Source of the DNA: Peptococcaceae bacterium
Lineage (GTDB): Bacteria > Bacillota > Desulfitobacteriia > Desulfitobacteriales > Syntrophobotulaceae
Assembly (NCBI GenBank): GCA_009782825.1
Contig: WRII01000001.1
Coordinates: 112,956 to 176,955, forward strand
DNA: 64,000 bases
Reading direction: 5' to 3'
A program made the translations under genes and the position numbers. This document shows, piece after piece, positions 35,614-46,286 of this stretch (its first letter is position 1; each line of letters opens with the position of its first letter). The notes under the pieces were generated by a model. It did no database searches and was not told where the DNA came from. It worked only from the letters and a program-made list of their open reading frames with translations.

Positions 35614-35865
35614 GGCCATTGAGGATGGCCGCTGAGAAGTGTGGTGTTGAAAATAGTATGATCGAGAATGGCGCCGTTGAGAATAGCGTCATTGAGGGAG
35701 AGATTCGTTTACAGAAAAAAAGGATTTTTTTGGATGATGTAGAAATTATTTATTGAGAGTATTCTTTGAATTTGTGCCTCTTGGGTTAGTGGCTCTTCAC
35801 GGGTCTGAGGCTCTTCAAAAAATTACTAGATTTATGACTACGATTTGCGCTAGGAGGTTTACCCT

Positions 35866-36126
35866 ATGAACGTCTTAAAAGTATCAGCAAAGTCCAGTTC
35901 AAATTCTGTTGCCGGAGCTTTGGCGGGTGTTTTGAGGGAAAGCGGCGGAGCGGAACTGCAGGCGATTGGTGCGGGGGCCCTCAATCAGGCGATCAAGGCC
36001 GTGGCGATCGCGCGGGGTTTTGTGGCGCCGAGTGGGATTGATTTGGTCTGTATTCCGGCTTTTACCGATATTGAGATTGATGGAGAAGAACGTACAGCAA
36101 TCAAATTGATTGTGGAACCGAGATAG
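35866..36126 (+). CDS. spoVS: Stage V sporulation protein S
   Basis: 86 residues with AGGAGG upstream. MNVLKVSAKSSSNSVAGALA, GAGALNQAIKAVAIARGFV and IDLVCIPAFTDIEIDGEERT are near-invariant in the family. A small Alba-like nucleic-acid-binding fold that affects sporulation, probably through cell division or chromosome-related control. It ends the recA-rny-ymdB-spoVS neighbourhood. Confidence 0.97.
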   Translation: MNVLKVSAKSSSNSVAGALAGVLRESGGAELQAIGAGALNQAIKAVAIARGFVAPSGIDLVCIPAFTDIEIDGEERTAIKLIVEPR

Positions 36127-36160
36127 GAGCTCATGGACCCCCACCCGTTTTGTGACAGTC

Positions 36161-36200
36161 AACAAGCAGGAAGAGGCTTTGGAACTTCTTCCTGCTTGTT
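36161..36200 (+). repeat. Perfect 13-bp inverted repeat after spoVS
   Basis: AACAAGCAGGAAG pairs with CTTCCTGCTTGTT with a 14-base loop. There is no T-run after it, so it may be an imperfect terminator or an mRNA-stabilising stem. Confidence 0.55.
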
Positions 36201-36346
36201 GCGATGCAAACTCCATACGCAAGCCCAATAGGTTTATTCCATATATTGCTACGACAATTAATTGGTGCGCCCACTTGATACCGCTTGATAAATACTGTTC
36301 GATTCTTCTGCCTGTTTGTGTTATGATTTCATAAGAGCTTTCGATT

Positions 36347-36397
36347 TAAGGAGAGAAGAAAGAAGAGAGAAGAGAGAAGAGAGAAGAAGGAAGTAGA
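36347..36397 (+). repeat. Purine tract before the lipoprotein gene
   Basis: A run of GAGAGAAGAAA-type units that overlaps the ribosome site (GGAAG) of the next gene. Slippage here could change translation efficiency. Confidence 0.6.
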
Positions 36398-36402
36398 GAG
36401 AT

Positions 36403-37683
36403 ATGGCAAAGAACAAACTACCGGCAATGATGTGTGCGGCGGCTCTTTTTTTGAGCGTGTTGGCCGGCTGCGTGACGCCTGTTGAAACCAGGATCCCTTC
36501 TCCTTCTACAGAGGAGCTTGCGCTCATTTCGCCGGCTGTTGGATATCTGGCGGCCCGGGCGGAGGCGTGTGAGGGTTTTCTCTATGTTGCGGACGCGGGA
36601 GAAGGGGAGAGTGGTTTTGCTTATGTCTACGAGAGTGCTGTGGCCCTTATCGCATTATCTTCCGCCGGGGCCGATTGGCACGTTCAATTGATTGCCGACG
36701 CTTTGGTTTGGGCCATGGATCACGATAGATATTTTGATGACGGCAGGCTGCGCAACGCCTATGTAGGAGGCAACCCGCACAAAGAGTCGGGGTGGTCTTT
36801 TGTGGGCGGCGCGGAATCTGTCCGGCTGCCTGGTATCTGGAAGGACGGCCGCTGGCTGGAAGATTATTATGCCGTTTCTACCTCAACAGGCAATATGGCC
36901 TGGGCGATCCTGGCTTTATGTGAGGCAGCCCGCAGCGCGCCTCCTGCCAAAGCGGCGGCCTATAGCACCGCGGCAGTTAAGGCTGCTGACTTTGTTATGC
37001 TTTTGCGTTCAGACACGGGCGGGTTTACCGGCGGGTATGAGGGTTGGGACAAAGAACAAACCAAAGCTATGTACAAATCGACGGAACACAACATTGATCT
37101 CATAAGCGCTTTTTCCTCCCTGGCAGAGCTTCTGAACACAAGCGATCCCGCTAAAGCTGCTCAGTACCGGGACGCCTCAGTGTATGCTGAGGCCTTCGTC
37201 CTGACCATGTACGATGAGGAGCGGCATTGCTTTTATACGGGAACAGAGGATGACGGACTGACTCTTAACAAAGGCGTGCTGCCGTTGGATACCAACACGT
37301 GGGCGATCTTGGCCTTAGGGGATTCTTTTGCGGATGCGGAGTTGGTGGTAAGCTTTGTGGAAGAAAATATTGCTGTTGGCGACGGGTTTGATTTCAGCGC
37401 CGAGGATTTGAACGGCATCTGGCATGAAGGTACGGCACAGATGGCGGTTTGCTATAAGATATTGGGCAACAGCGACGCCTACACCAGGGTCATGGCCTAT
37501 CTTGACGGGCAAACGGCGGCAGACGGGAGCATCACCGCGGCGGATCGGGACGGGTTATCCACAGGATTCATGGTGAGCGGCACCAACGTGATGTGGCAAT
37601 ATGACAACCAGACCAATCTGGGCGCCACAAGCTGGCTGGCTTTGGCACAATTGGGCGCTAACCCTTTGCACAAAAGAAGCTGA
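36403..37683 (+). CDS. Lipoprotein with an alpha/alpha-barrel (six-hairpin glycosidase-like) domain
   Basis: 426 residues with lipobox LAGC at 20-23. The body has the hairpin rhythm of alpha/alpha-toroid enzymes: YVYESAVALIALSSAG, STSTGNMAWAILALCEAAR, EHNIDLISAFSSLAEL, LDTNTWAILALGDSFA, WHEGTAQMAVCYKILGN, NLGATSWLALAQLG. Aromatic and acidic residues at the hairpin ends suit sugar binding. Similar proteins lie near membrane glycosyltransferases of the cellulose-synthase type, and here a decayed one follows 93 bp later, so both may once have served one exopolysaccharide. Exact activity is unknown. Confidence 0.65.
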   Translation: MAKNKLPAMMCAAALFLSVLAGCVTPVETRIPSPSTEELALISPAVGYLAARAEACEGFLYVADAGEGESGFAYVYESAVALIALSSAGADWHVQLIADALVWAMDHDRYFDDGRLRNAYVGGNPHKESGWSFVGGAESVRLPGIWKDGRWLEDYYAVSTSTGNMAWAILALCEAARSAPPAKAAAYSTAAVKAADFVMLLRSDTGGFTGGYEGWDKEQTKAMYKSTEHNIDLISAFSSLAELLNTSDPAKAAQYRDASVYAEAFVLTMYDEERHCFYTGTEDDGLTLNKGVLPLDTNTWAILALGDSFADAELVVSFVEENIAVGDGFDFSAEDLNGIWHEGTAQMAVCYKILGNSDAYTRVMAYLDGQTAADGSITAADRDGLSTGFMVSGTNVMWQYDNQTNLGATSWLALAQLGANPLHKRS

Positions 37684-37775
37684 CGCCGAAAGGTGCGGAT
37701 GAAAGATATCGGGTAACAGTAAATCACGAACGTTCCTAATTATAGAAAACACAGAGAAACGGGAGGGGAAAATGA

Positions 37776-39555
37776 GTGCGGAAAGAAGAATCAAAGCAGA
37801 GAGGTGTTCTGAAACGTTTGGGGAATACCTCCTGCGGGGTATGGCCTTATATGACGGCCATCATTTTGAACGCGTGTCTCCATGTGGTGATTGCCCTTGT
37901 CACGGATAACTCGGTTTATAGTCTTGCGCGGCTGGCCATTTCTTTTGTCTTTTTCATTTATCCGTTTTATTTTGTCGCGGATGTGTTGTGGTCGCTGCGT
38001 CCGAAAGTTTCGGCTGTTTTGACGGGCGAGATAAAAATAAACCGGAAATACTATACCAACAAGCGGGAAAGAAACGAATATTGTTATATCGGATGATGGC
38101 TTGGCGTCAATGCTGGGCGGTTCCTGCACGCCGGCTAATCTGCATGAACTGCTGTCGCGCGCCATGGCGTCCCCTCAGACGCTGTCGGATAAGGAATGGG
38201 CGGCGGTCGGTCGTGTTCGCCACTACCGGGAGGCGGGTGTTGGGTTTGTTGCCCGGCCTGCCCATGATCGCGCCGGTATCTTTAAGAAGGCCTCTAACCT
38301 GAATTATACCCTCCGCTTGGGGGATAAGATTGCCGGGGGTGAAGCGCTTTTGCCTCTGTTGGAGGCTGACGGAGAATTTGCCCAGGGATATGCCGAGGGG
38401 GATATTCAAACCCATGAAATCATTTTGCTTCTCGACAAAGACTCCGGGGTGCATGAGAACATCATTGAGGCTGTTGTGCCGGAATTCGTTGCCGACGCGG
38501 ACCTGGCCTACGCGCAATGCGCAACGAACACCAAGAATCTCTCCGACAATTATTTAGCCAAAGCGCTCGGGTATCATACCAACAATCTGTTTCACAACAT
38601 CTGGCCCTGTAAGGCTTTACAGGGATATTTCGTGCCGCTGGTGGGCCATAACGTGTTTTTGCGCAAAAGCCATTTGGAGGAAAGCGGCGGCTGGCCTGAG
38701 AACCGGGTATCGGAAGACTATGACAAAGCACTTGGTTTTTATAATAGGGGATACCATGGCAAGTATATGCAGATCGCCGGGCTTGAGTTCACCGAGTATG
38801 TGAGCCGAACCTTTGCCGAAGAAACCGCCAAGCAGTTCCGCTATAGTTACGGGCTTATGGAAATGCTCCTGCAAGGCACAATCCGTCTTGGCAAGACGAG
38901 AGGCTGCGACATATTGTACATGATTCTGTATTTTTGTTCCTTGGTTAACGCGGTCATGTTGTTGCCGACAGCGTTGCTGGAAGCCCATTTCGGCAATGTC
39001 CATTTGTTATGGGCCGGCTTTATCTTTTGCAATATGGCTTTTGTACTGTTACCGTGCTTCCGCAGTCTTTGCATGGGACGCCGGCTTCCCCGGGAGCAGC
39101 GAATCAATCTGGGACATACCTGTGTTCTGGCGCTGGCTTTCCTTGGTCACGCCTACTCAAGGCTCGCCGGGGTGGGTAGATATTTTGCCGATAAAGTCAA
39201 GCGGAATCCCCGGCCTTTTCCTTCAACCAATGTTGACGCGCTGGGATATCGCTTTATGGACGGGGTGAGAATACTGGGCGGATATTTGCGCAGAAACATG
39301 GGATTCATCGTCATCGCGGCGTTGTGTGTTGAACGCGGTTTGTTTATGTTGTCGCGGGCCTATGTCGGAGTGCCGACATTGCTGGCGTACAGCTATATCT
39401 TTTTCTTCTCCGTGCTGGCGCCGGTATTGCTGACACCGCAGCTGTATATGCGGAGAGAGGAACGCGCCGCCAAAGTGGTGTCCAATAGCAGACAGAGGGA
39501 ATTTCACAGTAGAAGAGGGAGCGGTAAGAGTGGAATATTATGCGGCAACACTTAA
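37776..39555 (+). pseudogene. Family 2 membrane glycosyltransferase, decayed by deletion and frameshift
   Basis: The 5' part (37776-38096) codes for two membrane helices (MTAIILNACLHVVIAL, LAISFVFFIYPFYFVADVLW) and runs into a stop. The 3' part carries NIVISDDGLASMLGG from about 38070 in another frame, then HYREAGVGFVARP, ILLLDKDSGVH (metal site), FVPLVGHNVFLRKSHLEESG and EDYDKALGFYNRGY, and at least six more helices. YQQAGKK, the usual lead-in to NIVISDDG, is visible in the third frame at about 38050. The first half of the catalytic domain (the PxYxE-type start) is missing between the two parts. So there is one internal deletion and at least one frameshift. An intact homologue would be a cellulose-synthase-like polysaccharide polymerase. 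Confidence 0.75.
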
Positions 39556-39621
39556 GTGGTGCGCCTAAGTAAACCTAAGTAACTTGGTAAGATGGTATTA
39601 TTCTATAATAAAGAGTATACT

Positions 39622-39641
39622 GTTATTTAGTTACAGTCCCT
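39622..39641 (+). repeat. Fragment of the MITE-like element's end
   Basis: TTATTTAGTTACAGTCCC, as in the ends of the element at 13371-13607, lies between the decayed glycosyltransferase and the dipeptidase gene. Confidence 0.5.
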
Positions 39642-39669
39642 AAGGGGCTTCGCCTGCGGGAGGGATCAT

Positions 39670-40644
39670 ATGGATGATCAGGGGTTTTGGATTATTGATG
39701 GGCATTGCGATAGTATTGGGGATTATATGCAGGGACAGAGATCCCTACTTGACGATACGGGCAAGAGGCGCCGTGGGCATTGGGATTTAAAACGGGCGCG
39801 GGCCGGGGGTTTGGGGCTGCAATTTTTTGCTGCGTATATAGAGGAAGACTATAAACCTGATCTGGCAAGGTACCGGGGATTGGAGATTTTGGCGGCGGCT
39901 CATGCGTTTATGCGCAAACATGCTGATCTGGTAAGCCTTGTGCGCTGCCGCCAGGATTTGCGGGTTCTGGATGGAAGCAGGATCGGGCTTCTGCTTGGTG
40001 TTGAGGGCGGGGAGATTCTGGGCGAGGATTTGTTTATGCTGGATATCTGTTTTTTGTTAGGGGTCCGATCCCTTGGGCTGACCTGGAATCAGCGCAATGC
40101 GTTGGCGTCGGGTGTGGGGGAAGGCGAGGGAGGAGGAGGGGTGTCGCGTTTTGGGGCGCGTGTGGTGGAGAAGATGAATGCGTTGGGAATCCTGGTGGAT
40201 GTTTCCCATATCAATGAACAAGGGTTTTGGCATGTTCTGGAGATCTCCAGCCGTCCGGTGGCCGCAACCCATTCTTGTGCCCGGGCTCTTTGTAATCATC
40301 CGCGCAACCTGACAGATCGGCAATTGCGGGCGTTGGCCGCGGCGGGCGGTGTGGTGGGGGTGAATTTCTGTCCGGAGTTTTTAGTGGAGAATGGGGAAGC
40401 GGGTTTAGCTGATGTGGTTCATCATATTGCTCATATTGCCCAGGTGGCTGGCGTGGAATGCGTTGGCCTGGGGTCGGATTTTGACGGGGTGGAGGCTCTG
40501 CCGAGGGGTCTGGAGGAGGTAAGCTGTCTGCCTGCGCTGCTGGAGGCCTTGGGACGAGAGGGGTTTAGCTCTCAGGAAATTCAGGCGGTGGCGCGCGGGA
40601 ATTTTTGGCGGGTGCTGGAACAGACGCTGCCGGAGGAGTGTTGA
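39670..40644 (+). CDS. Membrane dipeptidase, peptidase family M19
   Basis: 324 residues; ATG behind GGGAGGGATC. Zinc enzyme that cleaves dipeptides, including D-residue types. Metal ligands are in IIDGHCDS, LLGVEGGE, VAATHSCARALCNHPRNL and GLGSDFDGVE; ADVSHIN-like text (VDVSHINEQGF) completes the site. No signal peptide, so cytoplasmic despite its name. Neighbours give no specific pathway. Confidence 0.92.
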   Translation: MDDQGFWIIDGHCDSIGDYMQGQRSLLDDTGKRRRGHWDLKRARAGGLGLQFFAAYIEEDYKPDLARYRGLEILAAAHAFMRKHADLVSLVRCRQDLRVLDGSRIGLLLGVEGGEILGEDLFMLDICFLLGVRSLGLTWNQRNALASGVGEGEGGGGVSRFGARVVEKMNALGILVDVSHINEQGFWHVLEISSRPVAATHSCARALCNHPRNLTDRQLRALAAAGGVVGVNFCPEFLVENGEAGLADVVHHIAHIAQVAGVECVGLGSDFDGVEALPRGLEEVSCLPALLEALGREGFSSQEIQAVARGNFWRVLEQTLPEEC

Positions 40645-40779
40645 AGGATATAAATAGCCTTTGAGGACGCAAAGTTAAGGGAAACAGGTTTTTGGATTGC
40701 GGGTATGGCTCGCGTGATGTGGGCATAGATCGTTGGCTGCGGGCACAGCTCGCGTGAGAGGGAAAGGCGGGGGCTAAAA

Positions 40780-41676
40780 ATGGCTTGGTATGCTGACTTG
40801 CATTGCCATACGTGTTGTTCTGACGGATGGCTGAGTGCGACTGAGGTGGTTCACCGTGCGGTTGAGAAGGGGATACGTGTTCTGGCCATTACGGATCATG
40901 ACAGTATAGAGGGGTGGCCGGAGGCTTGGGCGGCGGCGAAAGAGGGGCCCTTAAAAATGATTCCGGGGGTTGAGATCAATACATCCTGGTATGGCAAAGA
41001 GGTTCACGTGTTGGGGTACTTCGATCCGGGCTTCATTACCGGGCAGGCGCCTCAAGGAGAGAAGGGCTTGAGCAGGGAGGAGGGGCATGAACGTGGACTG
41101 GAGGAGCTTGAGCGGGGATTGGAGGTGCTGCGCGCCCAACGAAGGGATCGGTGTCAGGCTGTTGTGGCTAAACTCAACACCCTGGGGGTGGAAATTGCCT
41201 GGGAGGAGGTGGAGAGTGTGGCCAAAGGGCCCTCTGTGGGACGTGCGCATATAGCCCGTGTTCTTGTGCAGCGCCAGGTGGTGTCTTCTATGCAGGAGGC
41301 TTTTGTCCGTTATTTGAATGAGGGGGCGGCGGCTTATGTGGTACGGGATGATATTCGTCCTCTGGGGGCGATCAAAATGATCAAGGAGAGTGGTGGGGTT
41401 GCTGTTTTGGCCCATCCTAAAGGGATGAGTCTCCATGTTTTGACGGAATGGGTGAAGGAAGGGTTGGAGGGTCTGGAGGTGCGGCACCCGGATCTTAAAC
41501 CTTCACAGACGAAAGCGTTACAAAAGTGGGCGCGGCATTTTGACATTCTGGCCACGGGGGGATCGGATTTTCATGGTCAGGGCATACGGGCGGAAATGGG
41601 GGAGTTTGGGATAGAGGAAGAGGGGCTGTCTGCGCTTGTGCAAAGGCTGCGGAACATTTCGGGTCATGAGGGTTAA
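40780..41676 (+). CDS. PHP-domain phosphoesterase (RNase AM/YciV-like)
   Basis: 298 residues. Metal-binding PHP motifs DLHCHTCCSDG, ITDHDSIEG, PGVEINTSW, VLAHPKG and GGSDFHG are complete. YciV-type relatives remove 5' nucleotides from RNA or act on 3',5'-bisnucleotides; which applies here cannot be told. The start is ATG at 40780 with AGGCGGGGG upstream. The 135-bp leader contains a near repeat (ATTGCGGG/GCTGCGGG, CTCGCGTGA twice). Confidence 0.88.
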   Translation: MAWYADLHCHTCCSDGWLSATEVVHRAVEKGIRVLAITDHDSIEGWPEAWAAAKEGPLKMIPGVEINTSWYGKEVHVLGYFDPGFITGQAPQGEKGLSREEGHERGLEELERGLEVLRAQRRDRCQAVVAKLNTLGVEIAWEEVESVAKGPSVGRAHIARVLVQRQVVSSMQEAFVRYLNEGAAAYVVRDDIRPLGAIKMIKESGGVAVLAHPKGMSLHVLTEWVKEGLEGLEVRHPDLKPSQTKALQKWARHFDILATGGSDFHGQGIRAEMGEFGIEEEGLSALVQRLRNISGHEG

Positions 41677-41742
41677 AATGGACTTCCGGCGTATAGAATA
41701 GGAGTATCAGTGTTTATTTTAAGCCGGGAGGATGGATACACC

Positions 41743-41958
41743 ATGATCAACACCACGGATGTCACCGTTTCTTTAAAAAAAAGAATTGCCGAACTGGAAA
41801 AACAGCTGGATGGGCTGCGCCTGAGCCGTCGAGTGCTCATGAATTTGCTGGAGCAGGTGGAAAAGGAAAAAAATGACCTGGCCCAGGCTCTGGAACGCAA
41901 AAATCAAAGCGGAAAGATGGGGAGACACTTACAATTGACAATTAACAAGACGACATAA
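41743..41958 (+). CDS. Small coiled-coil protein
   Basis: 71 residues from the ATG at 41743 behind GGGAGGATGG; the GTG at 41710 lacks a good site. VSLKKRIAELEKQLDGLRL, LMNLLEQVEKEKNDLAQALE form one coiled coil; the tail is polar. No family recognised. It lies 46 bp before guaB and may share its transcript. Confidence 0.6.
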   Translation: MINTTDVTVSLKKRIAELEKQLDGLRLSRRVLMNLLEQVEKEKNDLAQALERKNQSGKMGRHLQLTINKTT

Positions 41959-41971
41959 TATACTATTTTAA

Positions 41972-43456
<1,485 letters not shown>

Positions 43457-43555
43457 CCCGCAAGGGGTCGGTCAGTGGTCAGTGGTCAGGGGTCAGTATT
43501 GGATTTTCTTGTTTTTTGTTGACGCTTCGCGTCTGCAAGTTACTAATTTATTGAA
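43457..43555 (+). repeat. GTCAGTGG-rich dispersed repeat, copy B
   Basis: CCCGCAAGGGGTCGGTCAGT, further GTCAGTGG units, GGATTTTCTTGTTTTTTG, GACGCTTCGCGTC hairpin end, then AAGTTACT. It begins right at the guaB stop. Confidence 0.85.
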
Positions 43556-43667
43556 ACTTATCGATAATTTGGCCTCTTGCGCTTTTTGAGGTTTTGTTTT
43601 ATGCTAAGGGTAACTCACCGTTGTTTCACGGTGTCTCGTTGCGTGTGACTTATTATCTGCTAATGCG

Positions 43668-43770
43668 GGCTTTGCCCGCAAGTGGTCAGTGATCAGTGGT
43701 TAGTGGTTAGTATTGGATTTTCTTGTTTTTTATTGATGCTTCGCGCCTGTAAGGTACTATTATCTGTTAG
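43668..43770 (+). repeat. GTCAGTGG-rich dispersed repeat, copy C
   Basis: Begins with the hairpin GCGGGCTTTGCCCGC, then AAGTGGTCAGTGATCAGTGG, GTTAGTGGTTAGT, the TTTTCTTGTTTTTTATTG stretch and GCTTCGCGCC. Confidence 0.85.
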
Positions 43771-43959
43771 TGTCCTACTAATTAAGCCGACCGCCAAAAA
43801 GAGCAGGTATGAGTTTTCTCATACAAAAAAAGTTGTGTAAAAGAGTTCTTGAAACAGAGTTTTCCCATAGAGTTAAACATAAATCTGTTTTGTTTTGGAT
43901 GTTTTGTTTTGGATGGTATGCATCATGCATGTTATTATAGATAGATTTTTTAGTACCTT

Positions 43960-44053
43960 ATGGACGCGAAGTCCATAAAAAACAAGAAAATCCCTAACCA
44001 CTGACCACTAACCACTGATCACTGACCACTTGCGGGCGCAGCCCGCGTTAGGC
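43960..44053 (-). repeat. GTCAGTGG-rich dispersed repeat, copy D (inverted)
   Basis: Reverse orientation: GACGCGAAGTCC, AAAAAACAAGAAAATCC, a row of ACCACTGA/ACCACTAA units, then CTTGCGGGCGCAGCCCGC. With copy C it forms a large inverted repeat 190 bp apart. Confidence 0.85.
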
Positions 44054-44120
44054 TTATGATAGGGTTGTCCCCTTATGAGGGCGCTCTAAAAGATAGATAT
44101 TGTTGAGTGAGGTGTTAAAG

Positions 44121-45314
44121 ATGATGGCTGTAGAAATGGATTGGAAGACACAATGGGAGGCTTATTCGGATCTCTTTGTTGTGTCAAACTGGCTGGAATG
44201 GACTCAGGACAGGCAGATCAGGTGGCCTTTGCCTACGACTTTCAAGTATTTTAGCGGCGGCGATATGAATCTGCGAGCAGGGATTATTGTGAAAACCCGT
44301 GAGGATCAGGAGGAGGAATTTTTGAAGGCCGGTCTTTTGTGGGCGGCTCAATTGGGGAATGGGGCGCGTACGGTTATGTATTTTGTTGCGCCGCAATTTT
44401 CTGAGGGATTTCTGCAGGTTATGGAGACCTTTGGCGGGCCGGTGATGTGCAAGGCCCTCTACTGGCGGGAGAGGATGAAGCCGAGTCTGTTCAGGGCTAC
44501 TGATGGCATGCCGATTCAGATGAAGATTGAGAAGCCGGATTGGAAGACATGGCAGAGGCAGATCAATCCGGTGGAGGCCTCCTATCTTAAGGCGCTGCGT
44601 TTGTATTTTGAGAGCTTGGAGCCTTTGGGGGCCCGGGTAGTTTTTAAACGCAATAAAATTGTTTTGTGCCGGGGGATGCTGGAGATTGCTTATATCAAGA
44701 AAACGGGAGGCAAACTTGAATTTGCCTCGAACGCCAAGTGGATGGGCCGGGCGGCCGGCGAGAAGTATCACAGGGGGGGCTGGGTTGATGCTCGGGGCAG
44801 CTTAAACCCTGAATTTCGCACGGCGGTGGAGGATCTCATTGAGGTGATTTCTGAGCATAAGCAAGAGGGGATTTTAGAAGCCAAAGAGGCTCTGCCTCTG
44901 CTGCTTTGGGAAGAACCGGGGCAAGGAGGTGAGATGTGGGGCCGCTGTGTGGAGCTGCCTTGTATTCTTTTGAATAATAAGCCGCTGGATCTGAATAAAG
45001 TGTATTTCATGGTGCGGTCTGCTGAGGCGGGACATGACGAAGTTCAGGATCTTCATGTTGTCATGCCTATTCTGGAGAAGCCGCTGACCCGGATGGTCTC
45101 GGCTGTCTGGTGGCGGGAGCTCATGAAGGATATCAGTGTTCGTTTGCCGCGCTATCGGTGGGATGGCCGGATAAATTGTCTGATTTCGCCGGCGTGCCAG
45201 GAGGAACTGCGGATTGCTCTGGAGTGGATTAAGAATCGTGACGCGTTCCCGTGTTATAGGCTTGACAGACAGTGGAAACAAAAGGGTGTGCTGGATTTTA
45301 CGCGGATGACTTGA
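44121..45314 (+). CDS. Hypothetical protein, 397 residues
   Basis: ATG at 44121 behind GAGGTG (the TTG at 44100 is an alternative). Soluble, rich in Trp (about 16 residues; e.g. DWKTQWEAY, NWLEWTQDRQIRWPL). Text such as GARTVMYFVAPQFSEGFLQV and RVVFKRNKIVLCRGMLEIAY is well-formed protein, clearly coding. No family recognised; I believe relatives exist in a few Clostridia as unnamed proteins. It almost touches the ArgA-like gene (gap two bases), implying one operon with it and rnhA. Confidence 0.7.
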   Translation: MMAVEMDWKTQWEAYSDLFVVSNWLEWTQDRQIRWPLPTTFKYFSGGDMNLRAGIIVKTREDQEEEFLKAGLLWAAQLGNGARTVMYFVAPQFSEGFLQVMETFGGPVMCKALYWRERMKPSLFRATDGMPIQMKIEKPDWKTWQRQINPVEASYLKALRLYFESLEPLGARVVFKRNKIVLCRGMLEIAYIKKTGGKLEFASNAKWMGRAAGEKYHRGGWVDARGSLNPEFRTAVEDLIEVISEHKQEGILEAKEALPLLLWEEPGQGGEMWGRCVELPCILLNNKPLDLNKVYFMVRSAEAGHDEVQDLHVVMPILEKPLTRMVSAVWWRELMKDISVRLPRYRWDGRINCLISPACQEELRIALEWIKNRDAFPCYRLDRQWKQKGVLDFTRMT

Positions 45315-45316
45315 TT

Positions 45317-45772
45317 ATGATCACATTTCGCAAAGCGCATCTGTTGGATGCGGAAGAGATTATCAGGCTTATTGCCGAGTATGCGGATGAGGGGCTTATG
45401 CTGCCGCGGACACTCAATTCTGTTTATGAAGGGATATGGGAATACTCTCTGGCCTTGGATGAAGGACGTGTTGTGGGGGTTGGCGGTCTGCATGTGACTT
45501 GGCATGATTTGGTGGAGATTCGGTCGCTGGCTGTGGATAAAGGGTACACAGGCCAGGGGATTGGCGCGCGGCTTGTGAACATTCTGTTGGGGGAGGCCCG
45601 GAGCCTCAAATGTCCACGGGCGTTTACACTTACTTATCAGGTGGGGTTTTTTGAGAAACTTGGATTTTGCCTGACTCAAAAAGAGGACATGCCTCATAAG
45701 GTGTGGAAAGAATGTTTGAATTGTGTCAAATTCCCCAATTGTGATGAGAATGCTATGGTGAAGGTGTTGTAG
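45317..45772 (+). CDS. GNAT acetyltransferase, short ArgA (N-acetylglutamate synthase)-like
   Basis: 151 residues from the ATG at 45317, two bases past the previous stop. IRLIAEYADEGLMLPRTLNS, EIRSLAVDKGYTGQGIGARL (acetyl-CoA loop) and the Cys-containing end KVWKECLNCVKFPNCDENAM match the stand-alone N-acetylglutamate synthases of some anaerobes and deltaproteobacteria. It would start arginine synthesis by acetylating glutamate. No other arg gene is near, and a different substrate is possible. Confidence 0.75.
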   Translation: MITFRKAHLLDAEEIIRLIAEYADEGLMLPRTLNSVYEGIWEYSLALDEGRVVGVGGLHVTWHDLVEIRSLAVDKGYTGQGIGARLVNILLGEARSLKCPRAFTLTYQVGFFEKLGFCLTQKEDMPHKVWKECLNCVKFPNCDENAMVKVL

Positions 45773-45776
45773 TGAT

Positions 45777-46235
45777 ATGAGTATGTCAACCCGGAACGAG
45801 ACAAGGGTGAGTATCTATACCGACGGGGCCTGTTCGGGGAACCCAGGGCCTGGAGGATGGGCGGCGCTGCTTTTCTGGCGGGATCAACAACGGGAGATCA
45901 GCGGGTTTGTTCAGGAAGCGACGAATCAGCGCATGGAGCTGACAGCGGCTATGCGGGGGCTGGAGGCCCTTAAAAGGCCGTGTGCCGTTGATCTTTATAG
46001 TGACAGCGCGTATCTGATCAACGCTTTTCAGAGGAAGTGGCTGGCAGGGTGGAAACGCAATGGATGGATGAATTCTAAAAAAGAGCCGGTGGCGAACCAG
46101 GATTTGTGGGAAACGCTGTTTGAGCTGGCGGGGACTCACGATGTTGTCTGGCATAAGGTGAAGGGGCACGCGGACAATGCTCACAACAATCGCTGTGATG
46201 AGCTGGCCCGGGGAGAGATTCGCAAGAATACATAA
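45777..46235 (+). CDS. rnhA: Ribonuclease HI
   Basis: 152 residues. Cuts the RNA strand of RNA-DNA hybrids. IYTDGACSGNPGPGGWAALL, the glutamate in NQRMELTAAMRGLEAL, YSDSAYLINAF and HADNAHNNRCDELA supply the four catalytic acidic residues; GWKRNGWM is the basic handle. Four-base gap from the upstream gene, so probably co-transcribed. Confidence 0.95.
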   Translation: MSMSTRNETRVSIYTDGACSGNPGPGGWAALLFWRDQQREISGFVQEATNQRMELTAAMRGLEALKRPCAVDLYSDSAYLINAFQRKWLAGWKRNGWMNSKKEPVANQDLWETLFELAGTHDVVWHKVKGHADNAHNNRCDELARGEIRKNT

Positions 46236-46286
46236 TATGCCGCAAACATAGGAATTGAGAATAAAAAATAAGGAGATGAGTGTAAG

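Larger units (their letters stand above)
43556..44120. other. Repeat-filled gap between guaB and the next gene
   Basis: With copy B this is a 660-bp stretch without a gene. It holds repeat copies C (plus) and D (minus), a CACCGT/ACGGTG hairpin at 43616-43633, a TATGAG/CTCATA hairpin at about 43809, and a 14-bp direct repeat GTTTTGTTTTGGAT at about 43890. No protein-coding signal was seen. Confidence 0.7.

Noticed and set aside
35625..35756. Small frame (about 43 residues) after ymdB with repeated AGAATGGC/AGAATAGC bases
   Set aside because: Weak start and low-complexity content; could be chance.
43457..44053. Rows of GTCAGTGG units considered as a CRISPR array
   Set aside because: Units are contiguous and very short with no spacers, and no cas genes are present.
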